From Christensenellaceae bacterium (GTDB lineage: Bacteria > Bacillota > Clostridia > Christensenellales > Aristaeellaceae), in NCBI GenBank assembly GCA_017881705.1, contig JADGQP010000155.1, positions 1-6,207 of the forward strand: DNA of 6,207 nucleotides, read 5' to 3'. The position numbers and the translations under genes are program-made. This document shows positions 1-5,845 of this stretch, in pieces; within the stretch, counting starts at the first letter, position 1, and each line of letters starts with the position of its first letter. Below the pieces are notes generated by a model, which was given only the letters and a program-made list of their open reading frames with translations, had not been told where the DNA came from and did no database searches.

Positions 1-28
1 CAAGCGCGCGGTTCTCGGGTCGGTTCAT
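1..28 (-). CDS. 5' end of an unidentified gene downstream of proS (partial)
   Basis: An ATG at 28-26 opens a frame reading MNRPENRAL, which runs off the left edge after nine codons. The start is supported by a strong Shine-Dalgarno, AAAGGAGG at 43-36, with 7 nt between it and the ATG. The gene lies in the same direction as proS, about 75 nt after its stop, with a strong hairpin in between. It could therefore be co-transcribed with proS or be partly insulated from it. Nine residues are too few to assign a family, so no function is proposed. Confidence 0.6.
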
Positions 29-49
29 GCCGGCGCCTCCTTTGCCAAA

Positions 50-90
50 GCGCGAAACGCGCGGATTTTTCATATCCGCGCGTTTCGCGC
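50..90 (-). terminator. 17-bp perfect inverted repeat after proS, probable terminator
   Basis: The arms at 90-74 and 66-50 (minus-strand order) are perfectly complementary over 17 bp and enclose a 7-nt loop, ATGAAAA. The hairpin begins 13 nt after the proS stop codon, where an intrinsic terminator is expected. The tail is only TTT before GGC and is followed almost at once by the ribosome binding site of the next gene. Termination may therefore be partial. An mRNA-stabilising or intercistronic hairpin is the alternative. The repeat is directly visible; its role is inferred. Confidence 0.55.
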
Positions 91-103
91 CGTGTTTGGT
101 TCG

Positions 104-1546
104 TTAATAGGCTTTGGCGAAATAAATCAGCTTTTTCGCGGGCTTGCCACAGCATACGCAACGGTCGCCCACAGGGGTTTGGTCGAAGGGCATGTTACGG
201 CTGGAGGCGTTGAACTTCTCCTTAATCGCGTCCTCGCAGGCGCGCTCGCCGCACCACATGGTTTTCGCGAAGCCGTTTTCCACAGCTTTGCCCAGCTCGT
301 CCATATCGCTCACCACGGTGACGTGCGCGTCTCGGTACGCTTGAGCCTGGTCGTACAGCCCTTGCTGTATGGCATCCATCAGCCCGCCCAGTTCAGTCGC
401 CAGCGTGTCCAGCGCCATGGTACTCTTTTCGCAGGTGTCGCGGCGGAACACCGTAGCCACGCCGTTTTCAATATCGCGTGGGCCGATCTCCAGGCGTACG
501 GGCACGCCCTTGAGTTCCCAATCGTTAAACTTGTAGCCCGGGGAAACCGTGTCGCGGTCGTCCAGTTTCACGCGGTAGCCCGCGGCTTTCAGCTGCTGCA
601 GTACCTCCGTGCACTTTTCCATCACGCCGCCCTTGTGCGCGGCGATGGGCACGATAACCGCCTGAATGGGCGCGATGTGCGGGGGCAGCCTCAGCCCGCG
701 TTCATCCCCGTGGGTCATGATGATGGCGCCGATCAGCCGTGTGCTCACACCCCAGCTGGTTTCGTACACATATTCCAGCTTCCCTTCCCGGCTGAGAAAC
801 TGGATATTGAACGCCTTGGCGAAATTGGTGCCGAAGTTATGGCTGGTGCCCGCTTGCAGGGCTTTGCCGTCCTGCATCATGGCCTCCATGCTGTAGGTAG
901 CCTGCGCGCCTGCAAACTTTTCCTTGTCGCTCTTGCGGCCGCACAGCACCGGCAGCGCCATTTCGGTTTCCGCTACCTCGCGGTAAACATCCAGCATCTG
1001 CAGGGTTTCCGCCTGCGCTTCCTCGGCGGTTTCATGGATGGTGTGGCCTTCCTGCCAGAGGAACTCGCTGGTGCGCAGGAAAGGCCGCGTGCTCTTTTCC
1101 CAGCGCACGACAGAGCACCATTGGTTGTATTTCATGGGCAGGTCGCGCCAGCTGCTCACCCACTTGCTGTACATGGCACAAAAAATGGTTTCGCTGGTGG
1201 GGCGGATGGCCAGACGCTCCTGCAGAACCTCGCCGCCGCCCTGGGTTACCCAGGCCACTTCCGGCGCGAAGCCCTCCACGTGCTCGGCTTCCTTAAGCAG
1301 CAGGCTTTCGGGGATCAGCATGGGCATATACACGTTTTCATGGCCGGTAGCCTTGAAGCGCTTGTCCATTTCCTGCTGAATGCGTTCCCAGATGGCGTAG
1401 CCGTAAGGCCGTATCACCATGCAGCCGCGCACCGGCGCGTAATCCACCAGTTCGCTTTGCAGGATAACGTCGGTATACCATTGCGAGAAATCCTCCCCGC
1501 GGGGCGTGATGTGCGTAACGAATTTCTGCTCTTCCTGTTTAGCCAT
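104..1546 (-). CDS. proS: Prolyl-tRNA synthetase, archaeal/eukaryote type (ProRS type 3)
   Basis: This cytoplasmic class II enzyme charges tRNA-Pro with proline using ATP. The protein has 480 residues. Visible in order are a motif 1 region (about 41-64, with GCMVIRPYGYAIWERI), the RPTSE loop (115-119), motif 2 (RWEKSTRPFLRTSEFLWQEG, 148-167) and motif 3 (GVSTRLIGAIIMTHGDERGL, 266-285, Arg270). The anticodon-binding domain starts near 290. A C-terminal cysteine cluster (C432, C437, C463, C465, C466) probably binds zinc, and the chain ends in Tyr. No large insertion separates motifs 2 and 3, so the INS editing domain of the typical bacterial enzyme is absent. By family knowledge, clearing of Ala-tRNA-Pro would then need a separate trans-editing protein. 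The ATG at 1546 is chosen over an upstream GTG at 1600, because that GTG lies inside the T-box terminator hairpin and has no ribosome binding site. Expression is controlled by the T-box leader just upstream. Confidence 0.97.
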   Translation of the reverse strand: MAKQEEQKFVTHITPRGEDFSQWYTDVILQSELVDYAPVRGCMVIRPYGYAIWERIQQEMDKRFKATGHENVYMPMLIPESLLLKEAEHVEGFAPEVAWVTQGGGEVLQERLAIRPTSETIFCAMYSKWVSSWRDLPMKYNQWCSVVRWEKSTRPFLRTSEFLWQEGHTIHETAEEAQAETLQMLDVYREVAETEMALPVLCGRKSDKEKFAGAQATYSMEAMMQDGKALQAGTSHNFGTNFAKAFNIQFLSREGKLEYVYETSWGVSTRLIGAIIMTHGDERGLRLPPHIAPIQAVIVPIAAHKGGVMEKCTEVLQQLKAAGYRVKLDDRDTVSPGYKFNDWELKGVPVRLEIGPRDIENGVATVFRRDTCEKSTMALDTLATELGGLMDAIQQGLYDQAQAYRDAHVTVVSDMDELGKAVENGFAKTMWCGERACEDAIKEKFNASSRNMPFDQTPVGDRCVCCGKPAKKLIYFAKAY

Positions 1547-1555
1547 AATGGGTTT

Positions 1556-1562
1556 CTCCTTC
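1556..1562 (-). promoter_or_regulatory. proS ribosome binding site
   Basis: GAAGGAG lies 9 nt before the ATG at 1546 and fixes the proS start there. It falls after the leader's terminator, so it is transcribed only when the leader antiterminates. Confidence 0.85.
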
Positions 1563-1566
1563 CGCG

Positions 1567-1636
1567 AAATCAAATAAAGGTTCCATTCGCTCCCAGACAC
1601 GGCAAAATCGCCGCCGTTGGGACGAAGGGAGCCTTC
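1567..1636 (-). terminator. Tail of the T-box leader: regulated intrinsic terminator
   Basis: The core stem pairs TTCGTCCCA (1626-1618) with TGGG-A-GCGAA (1595-1586, one bulged A and one G-U pair). It is topped by ACGGC/GCCGT (1617-1613 with 1603-1599). The stem extends downward through TCC/GGA (1630-1628 with 1584-1582) and AAGG/CCTT (1635-1632 with 1580-1577), broken by single mismatches. It ends at an interrupted U-tract, TTTATTTGATTT (1578-1567). It competes with both strands of the antiterminator, so it should form when tRNA-Pro is charged. Confidence 0.85.
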
Positions 1637-1648
1637 GCGGTACCACCC
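1619..1648 (-). promoter_or_regulatory. T-box antiterminator
   Basis: GGG (1648-1646) pairs with CCC (1621-1619). A 7-nt bulge TGGTACC (1645-1639) carries the tRNA-binding TGGT. GCGAAGG (1638-1632) pairs with CCTTCGT (1628-1622) around a CTC loop, using one G-U pair. This matches the canonical two-helix T-box antiterminator. Its 3' strand is reused by the terminator, so the two folds exclude each other. Confidence 0.9.
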
Positions 1649-1842
1649 GACTTAAAGCGCTCGCGCGCTTTCACTTTCGCAGCCGGATAACGGGGGCCTG
1701 CCGTCGGGGATTAGCCGAATTTTCGGGCGCGGGAACCCGCCTGATCCGCGCGACCGTCCTTTCAGCCTGTGGGACGGCTCTCTTTTCTGCGGTTGAGCGG
1801 CGGGGTTCGCCCGTTTCCCTTCGTGTTGGGAAGGATTGATGT

Positions 1843-1871
1843 ATCTTACCACAGGCCGCGCCCGTTGTCAA
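1843..1871 (-). promoter_or_regulatory. Sigma-A-type promoter for the T-box/proS transcript
   Basis: A consensus -35 TTGACA (1871-1866) is followed by a 17-nt spacer and a -10 TAAGAT (1848-1843). The -10 is preceded by TGG, which makes it an extended -10. The expected start is near 1836, just upstream of stem I. The promoter lies 42 nt after the permease stop codon, so proS has its own transcription unit. Confidence 0.9.
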
Positions 1872-1913
1872 ACGCCGCTTACAGCGCGAATCAGCGTAAT
1901 GGATTGGGCTTTT

Positions 1914-2858
1914 TCACCCCACCATGCCAAGCGCCTTGAATGCAAAAATCCATAAAAACACCGTTACGCCGGAAAATGCGGTGGTCAGCACTACCTGCGC
2001 GGCGGCATAATCCGCGTCGCCGCCCAGTTGCTGAGCCATGGGGTAACTGCTTACGGCGGTAGGTGAGGCAAACACCGCAATCAATGTGGCCAGAGCCACG
2101 CCGCGGATACCGATTGCCGCCGCCAGCGACAGTGCAATCAGCGGCACGATCACCAGCCGCCCCAGAACTCCCAGCGTAAGCAGGCGACGGTTGGCGCGGA
2201 TCTTGCCAAAATCCAGCGACGCGCCCAATAAAAACAACGCCAGCGGCGTAGCGACGCTGCCCAGGGCGGATAGGGGCGCATGCAGCATTTCGGGCATTGT
2301 AAAGCGCAGCATCCACAGCGCAAACCCAGTCAGCGTGCCGATAATCAGCGGGTTGAGCAGCACGCCCCGAATAATGCGCCACAGGTTTACACGCTCGCCA
2401 TTGTACGTAAGCAGCGCGATGGTCGCAAACAGGTTAAACAACGGCACCACCGCCACCACCATCAGCGCCGACACGGAGGAATCGGCGTTCGGGTACATCA
2501 CCAGTACCAGAGGAATGCCAAAAATCGCATAATTGCTGCGCGCCACTCCCTGGATGAACACGCCTCGGGTTTCGGGCTTTTCGCACAGACGGGGCGCAAG
2601 CCAGAACATCGCGCCGAAAATTAACGCCACCATGAGCATCGCGTACCCAAGCGTAAGAAAGTCCGTCGCCGCTTCGTGCGATGTATCCATTATATTCATG
2701 CACAGAAGGAGCGGCAGGAAAACATAGAAAACCGCTTTATTCGCCTGTTTCACGCCTTCTTCGCCGATCACGCGCAGCCGCCTCGCGGCAAAACCGACCA
2801 GCATCATCAGCAAAAGCGGAAAAACCGAACGAAGCGAAAAAAGCAAATCCCCCAACAT
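1914..2858 (-). CDS. AEC (auxin efflux carrier) family permease
   Basis: This is a 314-residue membrane protein with about ten hydrophobic segments, the usual size for bacterial AEC permeases, and it probably moves a small organic anion or similar solute across the membrane. Family-type motifs are visible: RSNYAIFGIPL (107-117), NPLIIG (169-174), PLALFLLGASL (205-215), SPTAVSSYPMA (265-275) and GGDADYAA (279-286). The substrate cannot be read from the sequence; characterised relatives carry malate, malonate or other carboxylates. The ATG at 2858 is preferred because GGTGA (2870-2866) lies 7 nt upstream and the first membrane segment then begins near residue 6. ATGs at 2864 and 2873 are possible. 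The frame stays open upstream to 3083, but that stretch crosses the gene's own promoter and is not family-like. It follows the PBP gene with a separate promoter, and no functional link to cell-wall synthesis is evident. Confidence 0.92.
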   Translation of the reverse strand: MLGDLLFSLRSVFPLLLMMLVGFAARRLRVIGEEGVKQANKAVFYVFLPLLLCMNIMDTSHEAATDFLTLGYAMLMVALIFGAMFWLAPRLCEKPETRGVFIQGVARSNYAIFGIPLVLVMYPNADSSVSALMVVAVVPLFNLFATIALLTYNGERVNLWRIIRGVLLNPLIIGTLTGFALWMLRFTMPEMLHAPLSALGSVATPLALFLLGASLDFGKIRANRRLLTLGVLGRLVIVPLIALSLAAAIGIRGVALATLIAVFASPTAVSSYPMAQQLGGDADYAAAQVVLTTAFSGVTVFLWIFAFKALGMVG

Positions 2859-3017
2859 CGGCATCTCACCCATCCTGATCCGGCCAGCCCGACTCAAGCG
2901 CAAAACGCCCGCGCCGTCTGCGCCGTGTAATAGCGCCCCGGGAGCGACCCGATCGGCAGATATTGCGCGATGATCGCCGGTATAACGCACTTTCCAAAGA
3001 GACGGAAACAGATTGAC
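2859..3017 (-). other. About 160-nt untranslated leader of the AEC permease
   Basis: This stretch lies between the predicted transcription start near 3017 and the chosen start codon. I recognise no riboswitch class, T-box core or tRNA here. Short GC-rich self-complementary pieces occur, such as CGGG-TCGCT-CCCG, but no stem convincing enough to call. A frame reading 60 codons from a TTG at 3076 to 2894 crosses it. Its internal ATGs overlap the -10 box, so that frame cannot be translated from this promoter. Confidence 0.45.
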
Positions 3018-3023
3018 CGTTTC

Positions 3024-3052
3024 ATCATACGCCGCGGGCTGGCGCAAGTCAA
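3024..3052 (-). promoter_or_regulatory. Sigma-A-type promoter for the AEC permease
   Basis: The -35 TTGACT (3052-3047), a 17-nt spacer and the -10 TATGAT (3029-3024) each differ from consensus by one base. The -35 begins 27 nt after the PBP stop codon. I see no terminator between the PBP gene and this promoter, so readthrough from the cell-wall operon may also reach the permease. Confidence 0.8.
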
Positions 3053-3079
3053 CGCGGTAAAGCGCGGCCCCGTCAATTC

Positions 3080-4510
3080 TCACTTTGTTGCGAAATTATC
3101 TTTGATGTACTGGAAAATCATCGAGGCGATTGGCGCGGCCACGCTGCCGCCGCCGCCGCCATCCTCCACCAAAATGCAGCAGGCATACGGCAGGGAATCG
3201 TCGTCAATATAGCCCACAAACCACGCATTGGTCGTATTTACGCCGTTTTCAGAGGCTTCGGCACTGCCGGTTTTCCCCGCGATGGTCAGCCCGGAAACCC
3301 GTGCCGCGGTGCCCGTGCCGGAAGCCACTACGTTAAGCATATAGCTTTGCAGGGTTTTTGCGATATCCTCCGTAACGACGCGCCGGTATTCCTTGGATGA
3401 AAAGCGCAGGCGCGTTACGCCGGCCGGACTTTTTACCTGTAAAAGCAAGCGCGGTTCCATCATCACGCCGTCGTTGGCCACGGCGGCGGCCACCATGCAC
3501 ATATGCAGCGGCGTCGCCGCAATCTGGCTTTGGCCCGCACCGCTCCAGGCAACTTCCACAAGGTTGCGGTTGGTCGTGGGATACACGCTGTTTTCCACCA
3601 CGATATCACGGAACAGGAAATTGGCATTAAAACCGAAATCCTCCGCCGTTTTGCGAAGGGCGCTGTCGCCCAGCATCAGCGCGCACTGCGCGAAAGCGTT
3701 GTTGCAGCTCACCGTAAAGGCTCTCTCCAGCGAGATCTTCCCATGCTGCGCCATGTTGTAATCGTGTATATACTGATCCAGCACCTTGGTAGCGCCGGTG
3801 CAGTTGAACGTATAATCCGTAATTCCGCTCAGATTTTCCAGCGCCGAAGCCGTTGTGATGATTTTAAACGTCGAGCCCGGCGCCAGCGTGCTTTGCAGCG
3901 CGCGGTTCCAAAAGGGATGTCGGGCGTCGGTTTTAACGCTTTCGGAGATGTCTTGCGGGTCGAAAACCGGCAGGCTTACCAGCGCGATCACCGCGCCGGT
4001 TTTATAGTTCATCACCACCGCGGCGCCGCTTTTCCCCTTGGTGCCGGAGCCGTTTTCAAACGCGTTGACAATGCGCGTGCAAAGCACGCTGTCCACCGTT
4101 AAAGTCACATTATCCCCGCGCCGCGTCTGGTTGGAAAACAGCGAGGTGATGCGCTCGGCCAGGGAGGTTTCAAACCCTAATAGATAATTGGCCTGAAAGG
4201 AATCCACGCCGTTGGCCACGTTGCCGTCCCGATCCCCAAGCAGATGAACCACGGCGCGGCGGGCCTTGAGGTTGTTCTGGTACACACGGTCGCCGTCGGC
4301 GTTGGTGGTAGCGAGCACAACACCGTTACGGTCGATGATGTCACCCGCGATCACGTTGTTTTTCGCAGCCTGGTATCGCGTATTCTTGCTGTTGGAAAAC
4401 CAGCGCCGCCCATAGAGGTTGACGCTGTATACGCCGTACAGACCCGCGACCAGCAATAGCCCAAGCACGATCAGTGTGAGCACGCGAAAGCGTGTATGCA
4501 GTTGCTTCAA
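3080..4510 (-). CDS. pbpA: Class B penicillin-binding protein, PbpA-like transpeptidase
   Basis: This membrane-anchored D,D-transpeptidase crosslinks peptidoglycan peptides outside the cell and is a beta-lactam target. Of its 476 residues, one N-terminal membrane anchor spans about 10-30 with a short cytoplasmic tail. An AGDIIDRNGVVLA segment (55-67) opens the N-terminal module. The transpeptidase triad is complete: STFK (213-216, nucleophile Ser213 and Lys216), SCN (268-270) and KTGS (413-416). A late VEDGGGGGSVAAPIAS stretch (448-463) resembles the end of mycobacterial PbpA. The length also fits PbpA (about 490), shorter than PBP2 of Gram-negatives, and no C-terminal PASTA repeats are seen. 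The start is a TTG, decided by the ribosome binding site. It lies 39 nt after the SEDS gene, the usual arrangement for a polymerase and its cognate transpeptidase. The symbol is by resemblance; an FtsI-like division role is the alternative. Confidence 0.94.
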   Translation of the reverse strand: MKQLHTRFRVLTLIVLGLLLVAGLYGVYSVNLYGRRWFSNSKNTRYQAAKNNVIAGDIIDRNGVVLATTNADGDRVYQNNLKARRAVVHLLGDRDGNVANGVDSFQANYLLGFETSLAERITSLFSNQTRRGDNVTLTVDSVLCTRIVNAFENGSGTKGKSGAAVVMNYKTGAVIALVSLPVFDPQDISESVKTDARHPFWNRALQSTLAPGSTFKIITTASALENLSGITDYTFNCTGATKVLDQYIHDYNMAQHGKISLERAFTVSCNNAFAQCALMLGDSALRKTAEDFGFNANFLFRDIVVENSVYPTTNRNLVEVAWSGAGQSQIAATPLHMCMVAAAVANDGVMMEPRLLLQVKSPAGVTRLRFSSKEYRRVVTEDIAKTLQSYMLNVVASGTGTAARVSGLTIAGKTGSAEASENGVNTTNAWFVGYIDDDSLPYACCILVEDGGGGGSVAAPIASMIFQYIKDNFATK

Positions 4511-4518
4511 CGGCGGTT

Positions 4519-4526
4519 CCTCCTTT
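4519..4526 (-). promoter_or_regulatory. Strong ribosome binding site deciding a TTG start
   Basis: AAAGGAGG sits 8 nt before TTG at 4510-4508. No in-frame ATG occurs before residue 168, so the TTG must be the start if the membrane anchor is to be included. A strong Shine-Dalgarno may offset the weak start codon. Confidence 0.85.
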
Positions 4527-4549
4527 CGGCGGCGCGGATCGGCGCGGGT

Positions 4550-5845
4550 TCAGCGCCAGCCCGCGCTGGGCAGGTCCTCCTGCTCGCTCAGGCTGCGGCT
4601 GATTTCGTAATCATACTCCATATCGTCCTGGTTTACGCTGGCCACGCCCTGCAATAGCCCGATCATCGCCATGCAGCTTACCAGCGACGTGCCGCCGTAG
4701 CTGACGAACGGCATGGTAACGCCCGTAAGCGGAATGAGCTTGAGCACCCCGCCGATGATGACAAACGTCTGCACCCCCAGCATGACCGTAACGCCCATCG
4801 CCAGCAGCGCATGAAACCCATGCCGCGCGCTAATTGCGATGGAGGCTCCGCGCAGGATGAGAATCCCATACATCACCAGCACCAGAATGCCGAAAATAAT
4901 ACCGAACTGCTCGCAGATCACCGCAAAGATACAGTCCGTATAATATACAGGAATCACGCGCGGCGCGCCCAGCCCCAGCCCTACGCCGAACAGCCCGCCG
5001 GAGGCAATGGCCATCAGGATCTGCGCGATCTGGTAACCGGCTTTTTCGTAATACATCCATGGGTTTCTCCAGATCGCCACACGCACCTTGACATGGCTGA
5101 ACATATTGTAGCCCAGCACCGCCGCGCCCGCGCCGCCTAAAAGCCCTACCCCGGTCATCGCCAGGTTGCCGGTTGCGGCAAAGTACATCATCAGCGCCGT
5201 CATATAGTAAATCAGCGCCGTGCCCAAGTCCTTTTGCAGCATCAGCACGCCCAGGCAGTAGCCGGTAAAGATCAGCCACGGCCAGAAATGCCTGCGGCTC
5301 ATGGAATAGCTGAGCACCAGCAGCAGCGCGAGCTTTACCACCTCGCTGGGCTGCAGGCTCATGCCCGCGACACGTATCCAGTTGGTGGCACCGTTCATTT
5401 CCGTGCCGATGGCCAGCGGCAGCGCAATCAACCCCGCCGCACCCAGCCCGATAATTTTTATCAGGAGGCGCCACCTGCGCACATAACGAACCATGAGGAT
5501 GCAAAAAAGCATCGCGGCAATGCCGACGCTGTAATAAATAGCCTGCTGCAGCCCGCGCGACGTGCCGGCGTCCAGGTCGGTGGAATAAAGCACCAGCACG
5601 CCCAAGCCGCACAGGAAATTGGCGATCGAGAGCAGCAGCTTATCCGCCGGAAAGAAACGCGGCAGCCACATCGTGGCGATATAAATCAGCAGCGGCACCG
5701 CCACAGCCAGCGCGAAACCCTGCCAGCGCAGCTCGCCTTTAAGCGCGATCAGCAAAAACGCGCTGAAGAAAAACAGCATCATCGCTGAAACCAGCCGCCG
5801 GTCGGGATGCCGGCGCGAGGGCGCGCGTAATTGGGAAGCCTTCAT
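4550..5845 (-). CDS. rodA: SEDS-family peptidoglycan glycosyltransferase (RodA/FtsW/SpoVE)
   Basis: SEDS proteins polymerise lipid II into glycan strands in the cytoplasmic membrane, paired with a class B PBP. The protein has 431 residues and about ten hydrophobic segments. Family motifs include NWIRVAGMSLQPSEVVKLAL (155-174), QKDLGTAL (204-211), YQIAQ (271-275), a GG-FGVGLG stretch (283-291), TDCIFAVICEQFG (303-315) and PFVSYGGTSL (379-388). The aspartate of the TD pair (Asp304) corresponds to the residue reported as essential in RodA and FtsW; here the usual HTDFIF reads YTDCIF. A hydrophilic acidic tail follows residue 405. The ATG at 5845 is supported by GGGAGG (5860-5855), 9 nt upstream. 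It shares one base with the preceding stop (TAATG), which suggests translational coupling. RodA is preferred over FtsW because of the PbpA-like partner next door, but the split cannot be settled from sequence alone. Confidence 0.93.
   Translation of the reverse strand: MKASQLRAPSRRHPDRRLVSAMMLFFFSAFLLIALKGELRWQGFALAVAVPLLIYIATMWLPRFFPADKLLLSIANFLCGLGVLVLYSTDLDAGTSRGLQQAIYYSVGIAAMLFCILMVRYVRRWRLLIKIIGLGAAGLIALPLAIGTEMNGATNWIRVAGMSLQPSEVVKLALLLVLSYSMSRRHFWPWLIFTGYCLGVLMLQKDLGTALIYYMTALMMYFAATGNLAMTGVGLLGGAGAAVLGYNMFSHVKVRVAIWRNPWMYYEKAGYQIAQILMAIASGGLFGVGLGLGAPRVIPVYYTDCIFAVICEQFGIIFGILVLVMYGILILRGASIAISARHGFHALLAMGVTVMLGVQTFVIIGGVLKLIPLTGVTMPFVSYGGTSLVSCMAMIGLLQGVASVNQDDMEYDYEISRSLSEQEDLPSAGWR

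Larger units (their letters stand above)
1567..1836 (-). promoter_or_regulatory. T-box riboswitch, proline specifier (proS leader)
   Basis: T-box leaders bind a specific uncharged tRNA and let transcription continue into the synthetase gene. Stem I can be folded by eye. The basal helix pairs 1813-1808 with 1729-1724. The specifier loop has AAC on the 5' side and TTCCCG on the 3' side, and an upper helix pairs 1804-1799 with 1741-1736. The loop carries CCC at 1733-1731, a proline codon, which matches proS and implies tRNA-Pro(GGG). Higher up are an AGAGAG segment and a 7-bp apical helix (1778-1772 with 1759-1753). A stem III hairpin has 7-bp arms (1671-1665 and 1660-1654) and a GCGA tetraloop. 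The T-box core GGGTGGTACCGCG follows at 1648-1636. Its TGGT (1645-1642) can pair with a tRNA ending in ACCA. The region between stems I and III (about 1723-1672), where stem II elements belong, was not resolved. The transcription start near 1836 is inferred from the promoter. Confidence 0.95.

Noticed and set aside
1547..1600. GTG at 1600 as an earlier proS start adding 18 residues
   Set aside because: It lies inside the leader's terminator hairpin, has no ribosome binding site, and the added residues are not part of the family. GAAGGAG before the ATG at 1546 is decisive.
92..1690. A 532-codon open frame on the plus strand opposite proS
   Set aside because: It is antisense to an unmistakable prolyl-tRNA synthetase and also crosses its T-box leader. 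It has no recognisable motif and is rich in His, Arg and Ala, as expected from the complement of GC-rich codons.
1652..1871. Two 66-codon minus-strand open frames over the proS leader
   Set aside because: They lie over the promoter and the structured T-box RNA, which accounts for this stretch fully.
2894..3076. 60-codon minus-strand frame between the PBP and permease genes
   Set aside because: Its TTG start lacks a ribosome binding site, its internal ATGs overlap the -10 box of the permease promoter, and the product resembles nothing I recognise.
2874..3083. N-terminal extension of the permease to 389 residues
   Set aside because: The added 70-75 residues are not membrane-like or family-like and cross the promoter. 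The 314-residue form has the family's usual length.
4830..5612. 260-codon minus-strand frame inside the SEDS gene
   Set aside because: It is an alternative-frame shadow of a gene with clear RodA/FtsW motifs, and its Arg/Ala/Gly-rich product has no recognisable domain.
5234..5788. 184-codon plus-strand frame opposite the SEDS gene
   Set aside because: It is antisense to a conserved membrane protein. The Gln/His/Arg-rich composition is typical of the complement of hydrophobic codons.
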